Source: Microcella sp.
Lineage (GTDB): Bacteria > Actinomycetota > Actinomycetes > Actinomycetales > Microbacteriaceae
Length of the DNA: 64,000 nucleotides
Direction: 5' to 3'
Assembly: GCF_025808395.1 (NCBI RefSeq)
Contig: NZ_CP075524.1
Location: 2,046,001 to 2,110,000 of the forward strand
Shown: positions 27,316-35,745 of the stretch, one piece after another
Numbering within the stretch: the stretch's first letter is position 1
How the letters are laid out: each line of letters begins with the position of its first letter
Made by a program: the position numbers and the translations under genes
Notes under the pieces: model-generated
Database searches by the model: none
Told to the model about the DNA's origin: nothing
The model's input: the letters and a program-made list of their open reading frames with translations, nothing else

Positions 27316-27346
27316 TTATCCACAGGCGTATCCACAGTGGGGATAA
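27316..27346. promoter_or_regulatory. Cluster of three DnaA boxes between convergent genes
   Basis: TTATCCACA (27316-27324, perfect), GTATCCACA (27328-27336, one mismatch) and, reversed, TGGGGATAA (27338-27346, one mismatch), all within 31 bp. The site lies between the stop codons of the rhomboid and crgA genes, so it is not a promoter of either. Confidence 0.75.
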
Positions 27347-27377
27347 TCACACGGATGTAGTTTTGAGAAATCCCCGG

Positions 27378-27617
27378 TCAGCGCCAGCGCGTGGTCATGA
27401 GGAACCCGATGAACATGATGCCGAAGCCCACCATGATGTTCCAGGGGCCCAGTGTCGGCACCGGCCAGGAGGCCTGGCTCACGTAGTAGACCAAGATCCA
27501 GATGAGCCCGACGAGCATGAATCCGAACATCACCGGCTTGAACCAGACGGGGTTCGGGGCGTCGGCGCCACGAGGGGTTTCGGGGTTGTCGGCGTTGCGC
27601 GCAGTTGACCGGGCCAT
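27378..27617 (-). CDS. crgA: Cell division protein CrgA
   Basis: A 79-residue protein with two membrane helices (PVMFGFMLVGLIWILVYYV and PWNIMVGFGIMFIGFLMTT) and the family ending TRW. CrgA interacts with FtsZ, FtsQ, FtsI and the wall machinery in Actinobacteria. It has the expected place near trpG and pknB. It is divergent from the sortase gene, with starts 53 bp apart. Confidence 0.94.
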   Translation of the reverse strand: MARSTARNADNPETPRGADAPNPVWFKPVMFGFMLVGLIWILVYYVSQASWPVPTLGPWNIMVGFGIMFIGFLMTTRWR

Positions 27618-27670
27618 GACAGGGAGTCTAGCCCGACCACGCGCCCAGCGCCTGCGCCTACACTGGCCTC

Positions 27671-28555
27671 GTGAACGACGTGCACGACTCGACAGACCCG
27701 GCCGCGGCCGAGGCGCCAGACGCGGCAGCGCCGGTGTCGCGGCGTGAGGCTCGAGAGAGCGCGCGCCGCACGCCCGGCGTCTCGAAGAAGGGCGCAGCAC
27801 GCGCGCCGCGTGAGCCTCGACCGGCGGCGCGACTGACCGTCGTCGGCGTACTGGGCGAACTGCTCATCACCGCCGGCGTCATCGTGATGCTGTTTCTCGG
27901 CTGGTACATCTGGCTCGATGACATCGTCACCGGAACCCAGCAGCAGGCCGCCGGTGTCGAGGTGCAGCAAGAGCTGCAGTCAGAGTGGGAGCGCGGCGAG
28001 GCGCAGACCGAGCGCCCGGTCGACAACGGCGAGCCGATCGTCGCCGAGCCGGCGGCCGCCGGGCAGGTGTTCGCCACCCTGATCGTGCCCAGGTTCGGCG
28101 CCGACTACGTGCGGCCGATCGCCGGAGGCGTCGACATGCGCACCGTGCTCAACAACCGGCAGATCGGCATCGGGCACTACCTCAACACGCAGATGCCGGG
28201 AGAGATCGGCAACTTCGCGATCGCCGCCCACCGCACCACCTACGGTGCCCCCTTCGCCGAGATCGCCGAACTGCGACTCGGAGACCTCATCTATGTCGAG
28301 ACCGCAGACGGATGGTACGAGTACTCGTTCCGCGGCCTCGAATATGTCTGGCCGAGCTACGTCTCGGTGCTCGAGCCGGTGCCGCGTGAGCCCGACATCG
28401 CGCCCACAGAGCGTGTTCTCACCATGACCAGCTGCAACCCGAAGTTCTCGTCGGCTGAGCGCATCATCGCCTACGCGGTGATGGAGAATTGGTATCCCCG
28501 AGCTGGCGGGCCGCCCGCAGAGTTGAGCGGCGTCGTCGTCGCCGCGGGCAACTGA
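27671..28555 (+). CDS. srtE: Class E sortase
   Basis: A 294-residue membrane-anchored transpeptidase. A Lys/Arg/Ala-rich cytoplasmic tail (1-53) is followed by a membrane helix (about 55-82) and the sortase domain with His187 (FAIAAHRTTYG), Cys255 (LTMTSCNPKF) and Arg264 (SSAERII). Class E sortases of Actinobacteria recognise LAxTG. Two proteins in this window end in LADTG and LATTG and are probable substrates. Location between crgA and trpG is conserved. Confidence 0.93.
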   Translation: MNDVHDSTDPAAAEAPDAAAPVSRREARESARRTPGVSKKGAARAPREPRPAARLTVVGVLGELLITAGVIVMLFLGWYIWLDDIVTGTQQQAAGVEVQQELQSEWERGEAQTERPVDNGEPIVAEPAAAGQVFATLIVPRFGADYVRPIAGGVDMRTVLNNRQIGIGHYLNTQMPGEIGNFAIAAHRTTYGAPFAEIAELRLGDLIYVETADGWYEYSFRGLEYVWPSYVSVLEPVPREPDIAPTERVLTMTSCNPKFSSAERIIAYAVMENWYPRAGGPPAELSGVVVAAGN

Positions 28556-28579
28556 GACCGGGAAGGCACGGAGTCGACA

Positions 28580-28738
28580 ATGTACGCAGCGCTGTGGAGA
28601 GTTCTGCCTGGGCCGGTCTGGGTGCGCATCCTCATTCTCGTGGTCGCCGCCGCGCTCGTGCTGGCTGCCCTCGTCGAATGGGTGTTTCCCTGGGCCTCAG
28701 CGACCCTGCTGCCCCAAGAGTCGACCGTCGAGGAGTGA
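28580..28738 (+). CDS. Small single-pass membrane protein (52 aa)
   Basis: ATG 28580 opens a 52-codon frame: MYAALWRVLPGPVWVRILIL, then a hydrophobic helix (VVAAALVLAALVEWVFPW) and an acidic C-terminus (ESTVEE). It fills the gap between sortase and trpG with 24 bp and 4 bp spacing, in the same direction, and a GAAGG-type site precedes it. Similar short proteins occur at this spot in related actinobacteria, as far as I recall; function unknown. Confidence 0.7.
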   Translation: MYAALWRVLPGPVWVRILILVVAAALVLAALVEWVFPWASATLLPQESTVEE

Positions 28739-28742
28739 GCTG

Positions 28743-29387
28743 ATGCGCGTTCTCGTGATCGACAACTACGACAGCTTCGTCTACACGCTCGACGGCTACC
28801 TGCAGCAGCTCGGTGCTGAGACCAGGGTGGTGCGCAACGACGTGGTCGCCGACGACCACGTCGACGAGCTGCTGGCCGACGCCGACGCAGTGCTCGTCTC
28901 ACCGGGGCCGGGCAACCCGGCGTCGGCCGGCATCTCGATCGCCACGGTGCGCGCGGCACTGTCGAGCGGTGTGCCGCTGCTCGGGGTGTGCCTGGGCCAC
29001 CAGGCCATCGCCCAGGCTCTCGGAGCCACTGTGACGCACGCCGACGAGCTCATGCACGGCAAGACCTCGATGATCGAGCACGATGACAGCGACTTCTTCG
29101 AGGGGGTGCCGCAGCCGTTTCGCGCGACGCGATATCACAGCCTGGCGATCGTCGATGGCACGGTGCCCGACGAGCTGGTCGTCACTGCTCGCACCGAGGG
29201 CGGCGTCATCATGGGGGTTCGGCACCGCACCGCCCCGATTCACGGCGTTCAATTTCACCCTGAGTCGGTGCTCACCGAGGGCGGCTACCGGATGCTCGGC
29301 AACTGGTTGGCCGAAGCGGGGCTGCCGAGCGCGCGCGAGGCAGCGCACGGCCTGAGCCCTCTCGTGTCGCTCACGCCGCACGCGTGA
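28743..29387 (+). CDS. trpG: Glutamine amidotransferase, anthranilate/aminodeoxychorismate synthase component II
   Basis: A 214-residue class I glutamine amidotransferase: GVCLGHQAI holds the catalytic Cys, and GVQFHPESVLTEGG the His and Glu. N-terminal VLVIDNYDSFVYTL is typical of TrpG/PabA. It supplies ammonia for anthranilate or aminodeoxychorismate; in Actinobacteria this origin-linked copy may serve both. No partner chorismate-binding subunit is in the window. Its end lies 10 bp from the pknB end (convergent). Confidence 0.94.
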   Translation: MRVLVIDNYDSFVYTLDGYLQQLGAETRVVRNDVVADDHVDELLADADAVLVSPGPGNPASAGISIATVRAALSSGVPLLGVCLGHQAIAQALGATVTHADELMHGKTSMIEHDDSDFFEGVPQPFRATRYHSLAIVDGTVPDELVVTARTEGGVIMGVRHRTAPIHGVQFHPESVLTEGGYRMLGNWLAEAGLPSAREAAHGLSPLVSLTPHA

Positions 29388-29397
29388 TGAGCGCGAG

Positions 29398-31119
29398 CTA
29401 GTCTTCGCCCGGAACCCCGCTGCAGTATCGCAGCGTGACGGCTGAGCCCTGCGGCTGATCGCCGGGGGGCAAAGACTGCCCGGTGATGGTCTGCCCGGTG
29501 CAACCGCTGTCTCCTTGCACCGAGACCAGCAAGCCGAGTGCGGTGAGCTGCGCCGAACCTTCGCCCACACTGAGGTTGCGCACGTCGGGCACTCGCACGA
29601 GCCCCGTCGACACGACGACGTTCACGCGGTCGCCGGCACGCAGTTCGGCACCCGAGGCAGGGTCAGAGCGAATCACGACGTCTTTCGCCACTGATGACGA
29701 GTTCTCTGCCGTCACGGTGCCGAGTTCGAGACCTCGCGCCTCGAGCGCCGCTTGCGCTTCAGCGAGCGAGAGCAGGTTGAGGCTGGGCACCTGGATGCGG
29801 GCCGGGCCGGCTGACACGACCACCTCGATGACCTGGCCAGGAGCCACCGTGATGCCGGCGGGGGGATCAGTGCTGATGATCACGCCCTCGGCGACATCGG
29901 GGTCGGTCACCGTCGTCGGCTGCGGCTGCAGGTTGGCATCGAGCAGAATCTGCCCGCCCTCTTCGTACTGCAGGCCGACCACGTCGGGCACCGCCACGGC
30001 GATCGAGTTCGTCAACGGCGTGCGCTCGAGATTGAACGCCCAGTACATAACGGCCGCGACGACGACGACCATGACGGCGATGCCCGCCCAAATCCAGGCC
30101 ACGGGCGGCCGAGACTGGGTGCGGGTGCGCCGTTCGTCGTCGTCGTCGACCGACAACTGGCGCATCGCGGCCTCAGTGCTGGCAGTGGCTGCGGGGTCGA
30201 TGCCGAACAAGGTCGACGTGAACTCTGAGCCGTCGTCTCGGCGAGGGGTGGGTGCGAGGCCGGCCGACGCAGCGGCGACGTCGTCGCGAAACTCGCTCGC
30301 CGACTGGAACCGGCCGAAGCGGTCTTTCGCCAGGGCGTGCAGCACCACCGAGTCCATGGCGGCCGAGACCTGGGGGTTGATCGAGCTCGGCGCAGCGGGA
30401 GCCTCGCTCACGTGCTGGTAGGCCACTGCGACCGCCGACTCACCGTGGAACAGCGGTCGGCCCGTGAGCATCTCGAAGAGCACGACTCCTGTCGCGTAGA
30501 GGTCGGTGCGAGCATCCACCGTCTCACCGCGCGCCTGCTCAGGCGAGAAGTACTGCGCAGTGCCGAGAATCGAGCTCGTCTGCGCGACGGTGGCCGCGGA
30601 GTCTGAGATGGCGCGGGCGATGCCGAAATCCATGACCTTGACCTGGCCGGTGGCCGTGATCATGACGTTGCCGGGCTTGATGTCGCGGTGCACGACGCCG
30701 GCACGATGCGAGTACTCGAGAGCGGTCAGGATTCCTTCGGCAATGCGGGCGGCCTCGCCGACCGGCAGCGGACCATCATCGATGATGTCGCGCAGCAGCC
30801 TGCCCTCGACGTGCTCCATGACGATGAAGGGCACCACGGTCTCGGCCCCGCTGTCGTCTCGCACGATCTCTTCGCCGGCATCGAAGACTCGCACGATCGT
30901 CGGGTGGGCCATGCGGGCCGCGGCGTGCGCCTCTTGGCGAAACCGGGTGCGGAACACGGGGTCGCTCGCGAGGCTCGACTTCAGCAGCTTGATGGCGACG
31001 CGTCGGCCGAGCTTGCCGTCGGTGGCGAGGTGCACGTCTGACATGCCGCCGCGACCGATCAGGGGGCCCAGTTCGTAGCGCCCGGCGATGACCCGTGCGC
31101 TCTGTGCGACCTCGTCCAT
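29398..31119 (-). CDS. pknB: Ser/Thr protein kinase PknB with PASTA repeats
   Basis: 573 residues: kinase domain 15-280 with Lys44, HRDIKPGN (Asp146) and DFG (164-166); an activation-loop Thr/Ser-rich stretch; a juxtamembrane segment with several Thr; a membrane helix at 342-361; then three extracellular PASTA units from about 377 to the end. Mycobacterial PknB has four PASTA units, so this one is shorter. PASTA domains sense muropeptides or lipid II, and the kinase controls cell-wall synthesis. It is last in the fhaA-to-pknB operon. Confidence 0.95.
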   Translation of the reverse strand: MDEVAQSARVIAGRYELGPLIGRGGMSDVHLATDGKLGRRVAIKLLKSSLASDPVFRTRFRQEAHAAARMAHPTIVRVFDAGEEIVRDDSGAETVVPFIVMEHVEGRLLRDIIDDGPLPVGEAARIAEGILTALEYSHRAGVVHRDIKPGNVMITATGQVKVMDFGIARAISDSAATVAQTSSILGTAQYFSPEQARGETVDARTDLYATGVVLFEMLTGRPLFHGESAVAVAYQHVSEAPAAPSSINPQVSAAMDSVVLHALAKDRFGRFQSASEFRDDVAAASAGLAPTPRRDDGSEFTSTLFGIDPAATASTEAAMRQLSVDDDDERRTRTQSRPPVAWIWAGIAVMVVVVAAVMYWAFNLERTPLTNSIAVAVPDVVGLQYEEGGQILLDANLQPQPTTVTDPDVAEGVIISTDPPAGITVAPGQVIEVVVSAGPARIQVPSLNLLSLAEAQAALEARGLELGTVTAENSSSVAKDVVIRSDPASGAELRAGDRVNVVVSTGLVRVPDVRNLSVGEGSAQLTALGLLVSVQGDSGCTGQTITGQSLPPGDQPQGSAVTLRYCSGVPGED

Positions 31120-31226
31120 CGCCCCCTCGGTTCTCGTGCGTGCTGCGTGATGTGCGTGCTGGTGTGACGTCGCTCAGTCTAGGCGGTCGCGCTGTGCTCG
31201 ACTGGGCAGCGGCGCGAGCCGTCGAG

Positions 31227-32879
31227 TCAGGGCTCGTCGATGTTGATCGAGAGCTCGCTCGAGCGCTGCGACTGCAACGAGCCGCACAGCGCCACGTAGG
31301 TGACCTTCATCTGGCCGCTGTCGGCGAGCGTCACGGTCATCTGCGTCGTGCCCGCCGGCACCGGGTTGCTGATCGAGGGGTTGCCACCGACGATCGTGAA
31401 GTTGTACCCGGTGAGCGAGAAGCCCGAGGGGCACTCGCTGTAGGCCGGCCAGCTGAGTGTGACATCAGTGCCGCCGACGTAGGGCCCCGAGCCCGGTGCG
31501 ATCGCCAGGCTGCCCGGTTGCGGCGGTGTCGGAATCGGTGCGTAGAAGAACACCGTGATCGTCGCCCCGCGCTGCACTTCACCGCTGCGCGGGTTGATCT
31601 GATACGACAGGCCGACATCGTTCTGCGACGGTGCGATGTTGCGCTCTACCGCGTCGAGCACGAGCCCGAGCTCGGCCGCCTTGGCTTCGATCGCCGCCCG
31701 TGTTTTGCCGAGCCACTCGCCCTCGACGATGAGTACGACATCGATCGTCGGTTCAGGGTCGGGAGTCTCGACGGTCGGCTCGACCGTCGGCGTGTCGGTG
31801 GGCTCGGGTTCAGGCCCGCTCGGTTGTGCGAACACCGCGATGAGAGCACCGACCAAGAGCACGACGAGAAGCCCGATGAGGGCGACGAGCGGCCAGGTCC
31901 ACGGGCTGCGCTGCGTCTCGGTCTGCACCGTCGGCGTCTCGGTCATGCTCGGCAGCACGCGGGTGCTCTCGTCGCCCGCGGGCGAGGCCATGACTCGAGT
32001 CGCCGCTGTCGCGGCCGCCCCCGACGCGATCGCCGGCACGATCGCGGCCGCAGCTCCGACATCGCCGCGGCGAAGAGCCTGTGCGGCGCGTGCGAACAGC
32101 TGCGCCGTCGCCGGACGGTCGGCGGGCTTCTTCGCGATCGCCGCGAAGACGAGATTGCGCACCGGCTCGGCCACGGTGACCGGCAGCTCGGGCGGAGCCT
32201 CGTTGATCTGGGCCATCGCGATCGCTACTTGCGATTCTCCGGTGAAGGGTCGGCGCCCTGCGAGGGCTTCGTAGGCGACGATGCCGAGCGAGTAGATGTC
32301 GGTCGACGGCGATGCAGGATGCCCGCTCGCCTGTTCCGGAGACAGATACTGCACTGTTCCCATCACCTGACCGGTTGCCGTCAGGGGAACCTGGTCTGCG
32401 ATGCGCGCGATGCCGAAGTCGGTGATCTTGACGCGACCATCGGGAGTGATGAGCAGGTTGCCCGGCTTGATGTCGCGGTGCACGAGCCCCGCCTGGTGCG
32501 CGGCGTGCAGGGCGGCTGCGGTCTGGGCGACGTAGTCGAGCACCTGGTCGGCCGGCAGCACGCGCTCGCGCTCGAGAATCGTCGAGAGCGCCTCGCCCGG
32601 CACGAGCTCCATGACGAGAAAGGCGCTGCCCTCTTCTTCGCCGTAGTCGTAGACGTTGGCGATGCCTTCGTGGTTGACGAGGGCGGCGTGGCGGGCCTCC
32701 GCGCGAAAACGCTCGAGAAAGCCGGGGTCGCCGAGGTATTCGTCTTTCAAGATCTTGATCGCGACGGTGCGGCCGATGACGAGATCGGTCGCCTGCCAGA
32801 CCTCGCCCATGCCGCCGATCGCCACGCGCGACAGCAGTTGGTAGCGCCCGCCGAAGGTCACACCACTCGTGGGTCTCAT
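31227..32879 (-). CDS. pknA: Ser/Thr protein kinase (PknA position) with PASTA and FnIII-like ectodomain
   Basis: 550 residues: kinase domain with Lys42, HRDIKPGN (Asp136) and TDFGIAR; a membrane helix at about 327-350; a Pro/Thr/Glu linker; one PASTA-like domain (about 381-447); then about 95 residues resembling a fibronectin type III fold (TLSWPAYSECPSGFSLTGYNF) with two cysteines. Mycobacterial PknA has almost no extracellular domain, so this sensor part is unusual. The start overlaps the pbpA stop. Confidence 0.92.
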   Translation of the reverse strand: MRPTSGVTFGGRYQLLSRVAIGGMGEVWQATDLVIGRTVAIKILKDEYLGDPGFLERFRAEARHAALVNHEGIANVYDYGEEEGSAFLVMELVPGEALSTILERERVLPADQVLDYVAQTAAALHAAHQAGLVHRDIKPGNLLITPDGRVKITDFGIARIADQVPLTATGQVMGTVQYLSPEQASGHPASPSTDIYSLGIVAYEALAGRRPFTGESQVAIAMAQINEAPPELPVTVAEPVRNLVFAAIAKKPADRPATAQLFARAAQALRRGDVGAAAAIVPAIASGAAATAATRVMASPAGDESTRVLPSMTETPTVQTETQRSPWTWPLVALIGLLVVLLVGALIAVFAQPSGPEPEPTDTPTVEPTVETPDPEPTIDVVLIVEGEWLGKTRAAIEAKAAELGLVLDAVERNIAPSQNDVGLSYQINPRSGEVQRGATITVFFYAPIPTPPQPGSLAIAPGSGPYVGGTDVTLSWPAYSECPSGFSLTGYNFTIVGGNPSISNPVPAGTTQMTVTLADSGQMKVTYVALCGSLQSQRSSELSINIDEP

Positions 32880-34330
32880 CTGCTCAGCACCGCCTCAATC
32901 ACTCTCTTCGCGATCGGCGCCGCGATCTGGTTGCCTGACCCGCTCTGACCGCGCCCGCCGCCATCTTCGACGACGACCGCGATCGCCACCTGCGGATTGT
33001 CGGCAGGCGCGAATCCGGTGAACCACAGCGTGTAGGGGCGGTCGCCGCCGTTCTCGGCGGTTCCCGTCTTACCTGCGACATCGACCCCCCCTATTCTGGC
33101 ATTAGAGGCGACACCATTTGAGACCCCGTCGACCATCAAGCGGGTCATAGTCTCCGCCGTCGTGCGGGTGATCGGCTGGCTGACGAGCACGGGCTCTGGC
33201 TGCTGCACGATCGAGAGATCGGGCGCGATGATGCGGTCGAGCAGCGTGGGTTGCATGAGGTTGCCCCCGTTGGCGATCGTGGCGCTGATGAGCGCCATCT
33301 GAAGCGGAGTCACGCGAGTGTCGTACTGACCGAACGACGACAGCATGAGCTGCGCGTCGTCCATGTCCTGCGGGTAGGTCGAGGGGCGAGCGGGCATCGG
33401 AACCTCGAAGGCCGTGCCGAAGCCGAAAGCCGTCGCATACTCGTCGATCGTGTCTTGACCGAGCGCCAGCCCGAGTTGGGCGAAGGGAATGTTGCAGCTC
33501 AAGCGCAACGCCGTCTCGATCGTGACCGTCTCGCCGCCGCCGCAGGTGCCACCACCCGAGTTGCTGATGGTTCTCGTGCTGAGGGGCAGCTGCAGCTGGG
33601 GAGGATTCGGAAACACGTCATCGGGCACGAACGCCCCCGAGTCGAACGCGGCGGCGGCGACGAGAATCTTGAAGGTCGACCCCGGAAAGTAGAGATTGCC
33701 GCTGATGGTGCGGTTGATGAGCGGGTCGTTCGGGTCGGCGAGCAGCTCGTCATAGGCCGCGAGCACGCTCTGCGTGCTGTGCGACGACAGGCGGTTCGGG
33801 TCGAAGCTCGGTGTCGACACCATGGCCAGGATGCGACCGGTCGCCGGCTCGATCGCGATGACGGCACCCTTCAGGTCACCCATCGCCTCGAAGGCAGCCT
33901 GCTGCACGACGGGGTCGAGCGTGAGCTGCACGGCAGCGCCGCGAGGGTTCTGACCAGTGACGAGGGCGCCGAGCTGGTCGAGGAACTGCTCGTTCGCCGT
34001 GCCGGTCAAGAAGTCGTTGAAGGCGCCCTCGATGCCGGTGTTGCCCTGGTTGAGCGTGAAATAGCCGGTCACCGGGGCGTACAGCTCAGGCTCGGGGTAG
34101 ATGCGCAAGAACTCGAAGACCGAATCGACGGCGACAGATTCGGCGATCGGCGTGCCGGCCAGCAGAATCGGCCCGCGCTCGGCCGAATAGCTCGCATAGA
34201 GCGTGCGCACGTTGCGGGGGTCGGCGCGCAAGTCGTCGACCGCGAAGACCTGGATGACGCTCGTCGACACGAAGAGCGCGAGAAACATCGCGAGAGTCGC
34301 GATGCTGATGCGGCGCAGTTCGATGTTCAT
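32876..34330 (-). CDS. pbpA: Penicillin-binding protein 2 (transpeptidase PbpA)
   Basis: A 484-residue class B PBP. A membrane anchor is at about 10-30; the transpeptidase domain has STFK (Ser218, Lys221), SCN (278-280) and KTGT (421-424). It cross-links peptidoglycan with the RodA encoded upstream. It overlaps rodA (ATGA) and pknA, so the four genes are translationally linked. Confidence 0.96.
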   Translation of the reverse strand: MNIELRRISIATLAMFLALFVSTSVIQVFAVDDLRADPRNVRTLYASYSAERGPILLAGTPIAESVAVDSVFEFLRIYPEPELYAPVTGYFTLNQGNTGIEGAFNDFLTGTANEQFLDQLGALVTGQNPRGAAVQLTLDPVVQQAAFEAMGDLKGAVIAIEPATGRILAMVSTPSFDPNRLSSHSTQSVLAAYDELLADPNDPLINRTISGNLYFPGSTFKILVAAAAFDSGAFVPDDVFPNPPQLQLPLSTRTISNSGGGTCGGGETVTIETALRLSCNIPFAQLGLALGQDTIDEYATAFGFGTAFEVPMPARPSTYPQDMDDAQLMLSSFGQYDTRVTPLQMALISATIANGGNLMQPTLLDRIIAPDLSIVQQPEPVLVSQPITRTTAETMTRLMVDGVSNGVASNARIGGVDVAGKTGTAENGGDRPYTLWFTGFAPADNPQVAIAVVVEDGGGRGQSGSGNQIAAPIAKRVIEAVLSR

Positions 34331-35745
34331 GAGCCGTCGACCACCAATCGTGGTTGGTGCCGCACGGTGTCGCTGAGCCGCAGCAGCAGGGCGACGATGA
34401 TCCAGTTGGCGACGAGCGATGAGCCGCCCGCCGCCAAGAAGGGCGTCGTCAGACCGGTCAACGGAATCACGCGCGTGACACCACCGATGACGATGAAGAC
34501 CTGCAGCGCGACGACGAAAGCGAGCCCGACCGCGAGCAGTCGACCGAAGTCGTCGGTGCCGTTGAACCCGATGCGGAATCCGCGCGCGACGAACAGCAGA
34601 TACAGCCCGAGGATGGCGAATAGGCCGACCAGGCCGAGCTCTTCACCGAGACTCGAGATGATGAAGTCGCTCTCGGCAAGAGGAACGATGTCAGGACGAC
34701 CCTGACCCAGCCCGGTGCCGATGAGGCCGCCATTGGCGAGCCCGAACAGACCCTGCACCAGCTGATAGCTGCCGCCGATGGCGTCGTAGTTCTGCTGCTC
34801 GAAAGCACCGAGCCAGGCGGCGAACCTGTTGTTCACATACCCCAGGGTGCTGCTGGCGGCGATGGCGCCGCCGAGAAACAGCGTGAGCCCGAGCATGACC
34901 CAGCTCAACCGGCCTGTGGCGACGTAGATCATGACGAGGAACAGGCCGAAGTAGAGCAGCGAGGTTCCGAGATCGCGCTGGAAGACCAGCACGCCCATCG
35001 CGGCGATCCACACCACGAGAATCGGCCCGAGGTCGCGGCCGCGCGGCAGGCGCATGCCGAGGAAGGTTCTGCCGACGATCGACAACGACTCTCGAGCCGT
35101 CACCAGGTAGCCGGCGAAGAACACGGCGAGAGCGATCTTGCCGATCTCTCCTGGCTGAAACGAGAACGGCCCGAGTTGAATCCACAGCCGGGCGCCGTTG
35201 ATGGTCTGCCCGATGCCGGGCAGCATCGGCAGCAGCAGCAGCACGATGCCCGCGAGCATCGCGACATAGCGATACCTGGCCAGAACGCGATGGTTGCGCA
35301 CGATGAGCAGCACGGCGAGTGCGACCACCATCGCGATCGCCGTCCACACCATCTGCCGCACCCCGGCCATGTCCCAGCCGGTGAAGCCTTCGGCAAGGTC
35401 GAGCCGGTAGATCATGGCGATGCCGAGGCCGTTGAGCGTGACGGCGATGGGCAGGATGAACGGGTCGGCGTCGGGAGCGGTGAGACGCAGCACGACGTGC
35501 ATGCCGAGAGCGAGCATCCCGAGGCCGGCGCCGTAGCCGATCATGGTCGAATCGAGCTCGCCGAGGGCGCCGAGCTGCACGAGAGCGATCGCGGCGCCGC
35601 TGATGCCGATGGCGACCACCAGCAGGAACAGCTCGAGGTTGCGCAGCTTCGCCGGCGTGCGCAGCTTGATGGTGATGGCCTCGGTGAACGTCGGTCGCGG
35701 CTCGGCGAGCTCGACCGTGGGGCGCGGTGCATCAGTCGAGCTCAT
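34327..35745 (-). CDS. rodA: SEDS-family peptidoglycan glycosyltransferase RodA/FtsW
   Basis: About 472 residues with about 12 membrane helices after a 50-residue cytoplasmic N-terminus. SEDS signatures: NGARLWIQLGPFSFQPGEIGKIAL and GLGQGRPDIVPLAESDFI. It polymerises glycan strands with PbpA. Start ATG 35745 (MSSTDAPRPTVELAEP) lies inside the end of pstP; a longer frame upstream is shadow sequence. Confidence 0.95.
   Translation of the reverse strand: MSSTDAPRPTVELAEPRPTFTEAITIKLRTPAKLRNLELFLLVVAIGISGAAIALVQLGALGELDSTMIGYGAGLGMLALGMHVVLRLTAPDADPFILPIAVTLNGLGIAMIYRLDLAEGFTGWDMAGVRQMVWTAIAMVVALAVLLIVRNHRVLARYRYVAMLAGIVLLLLPMLPGIGQTINGARLWIQLGPFSFQPGEIGKIALAVFFAGYLVTARESLSIVGRTFLGMRLPRGRDLGPILVVWIAAMGVLVFQRDLGTSLLYFGLFLVMIYVATGRLSWVMLGLTLFLGGAIAASSTLGYVNNRFAAWLGAFEQQNYDAIGGSYQLVQGLFGLANGGLIGTGLGQGRPDIVPLAESDFIISSLGEELGLVGLFAILGLYLLFVARGFRIGFNGTDDFGRLLAVGLAFVVALQVFIVIGGVTRVIPLTGLTTPFLAAGGSSLVANWIIVALLLRLSDTVRHQPRLVVDGS

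Noticed and set aside
31095..32948. 617-codon plus-strand open frame opposite the PknA-type kinase
   Set aside because: Composition of a shadow frame (Arg/His/Asp-rich), opposite clear kinase motifs.
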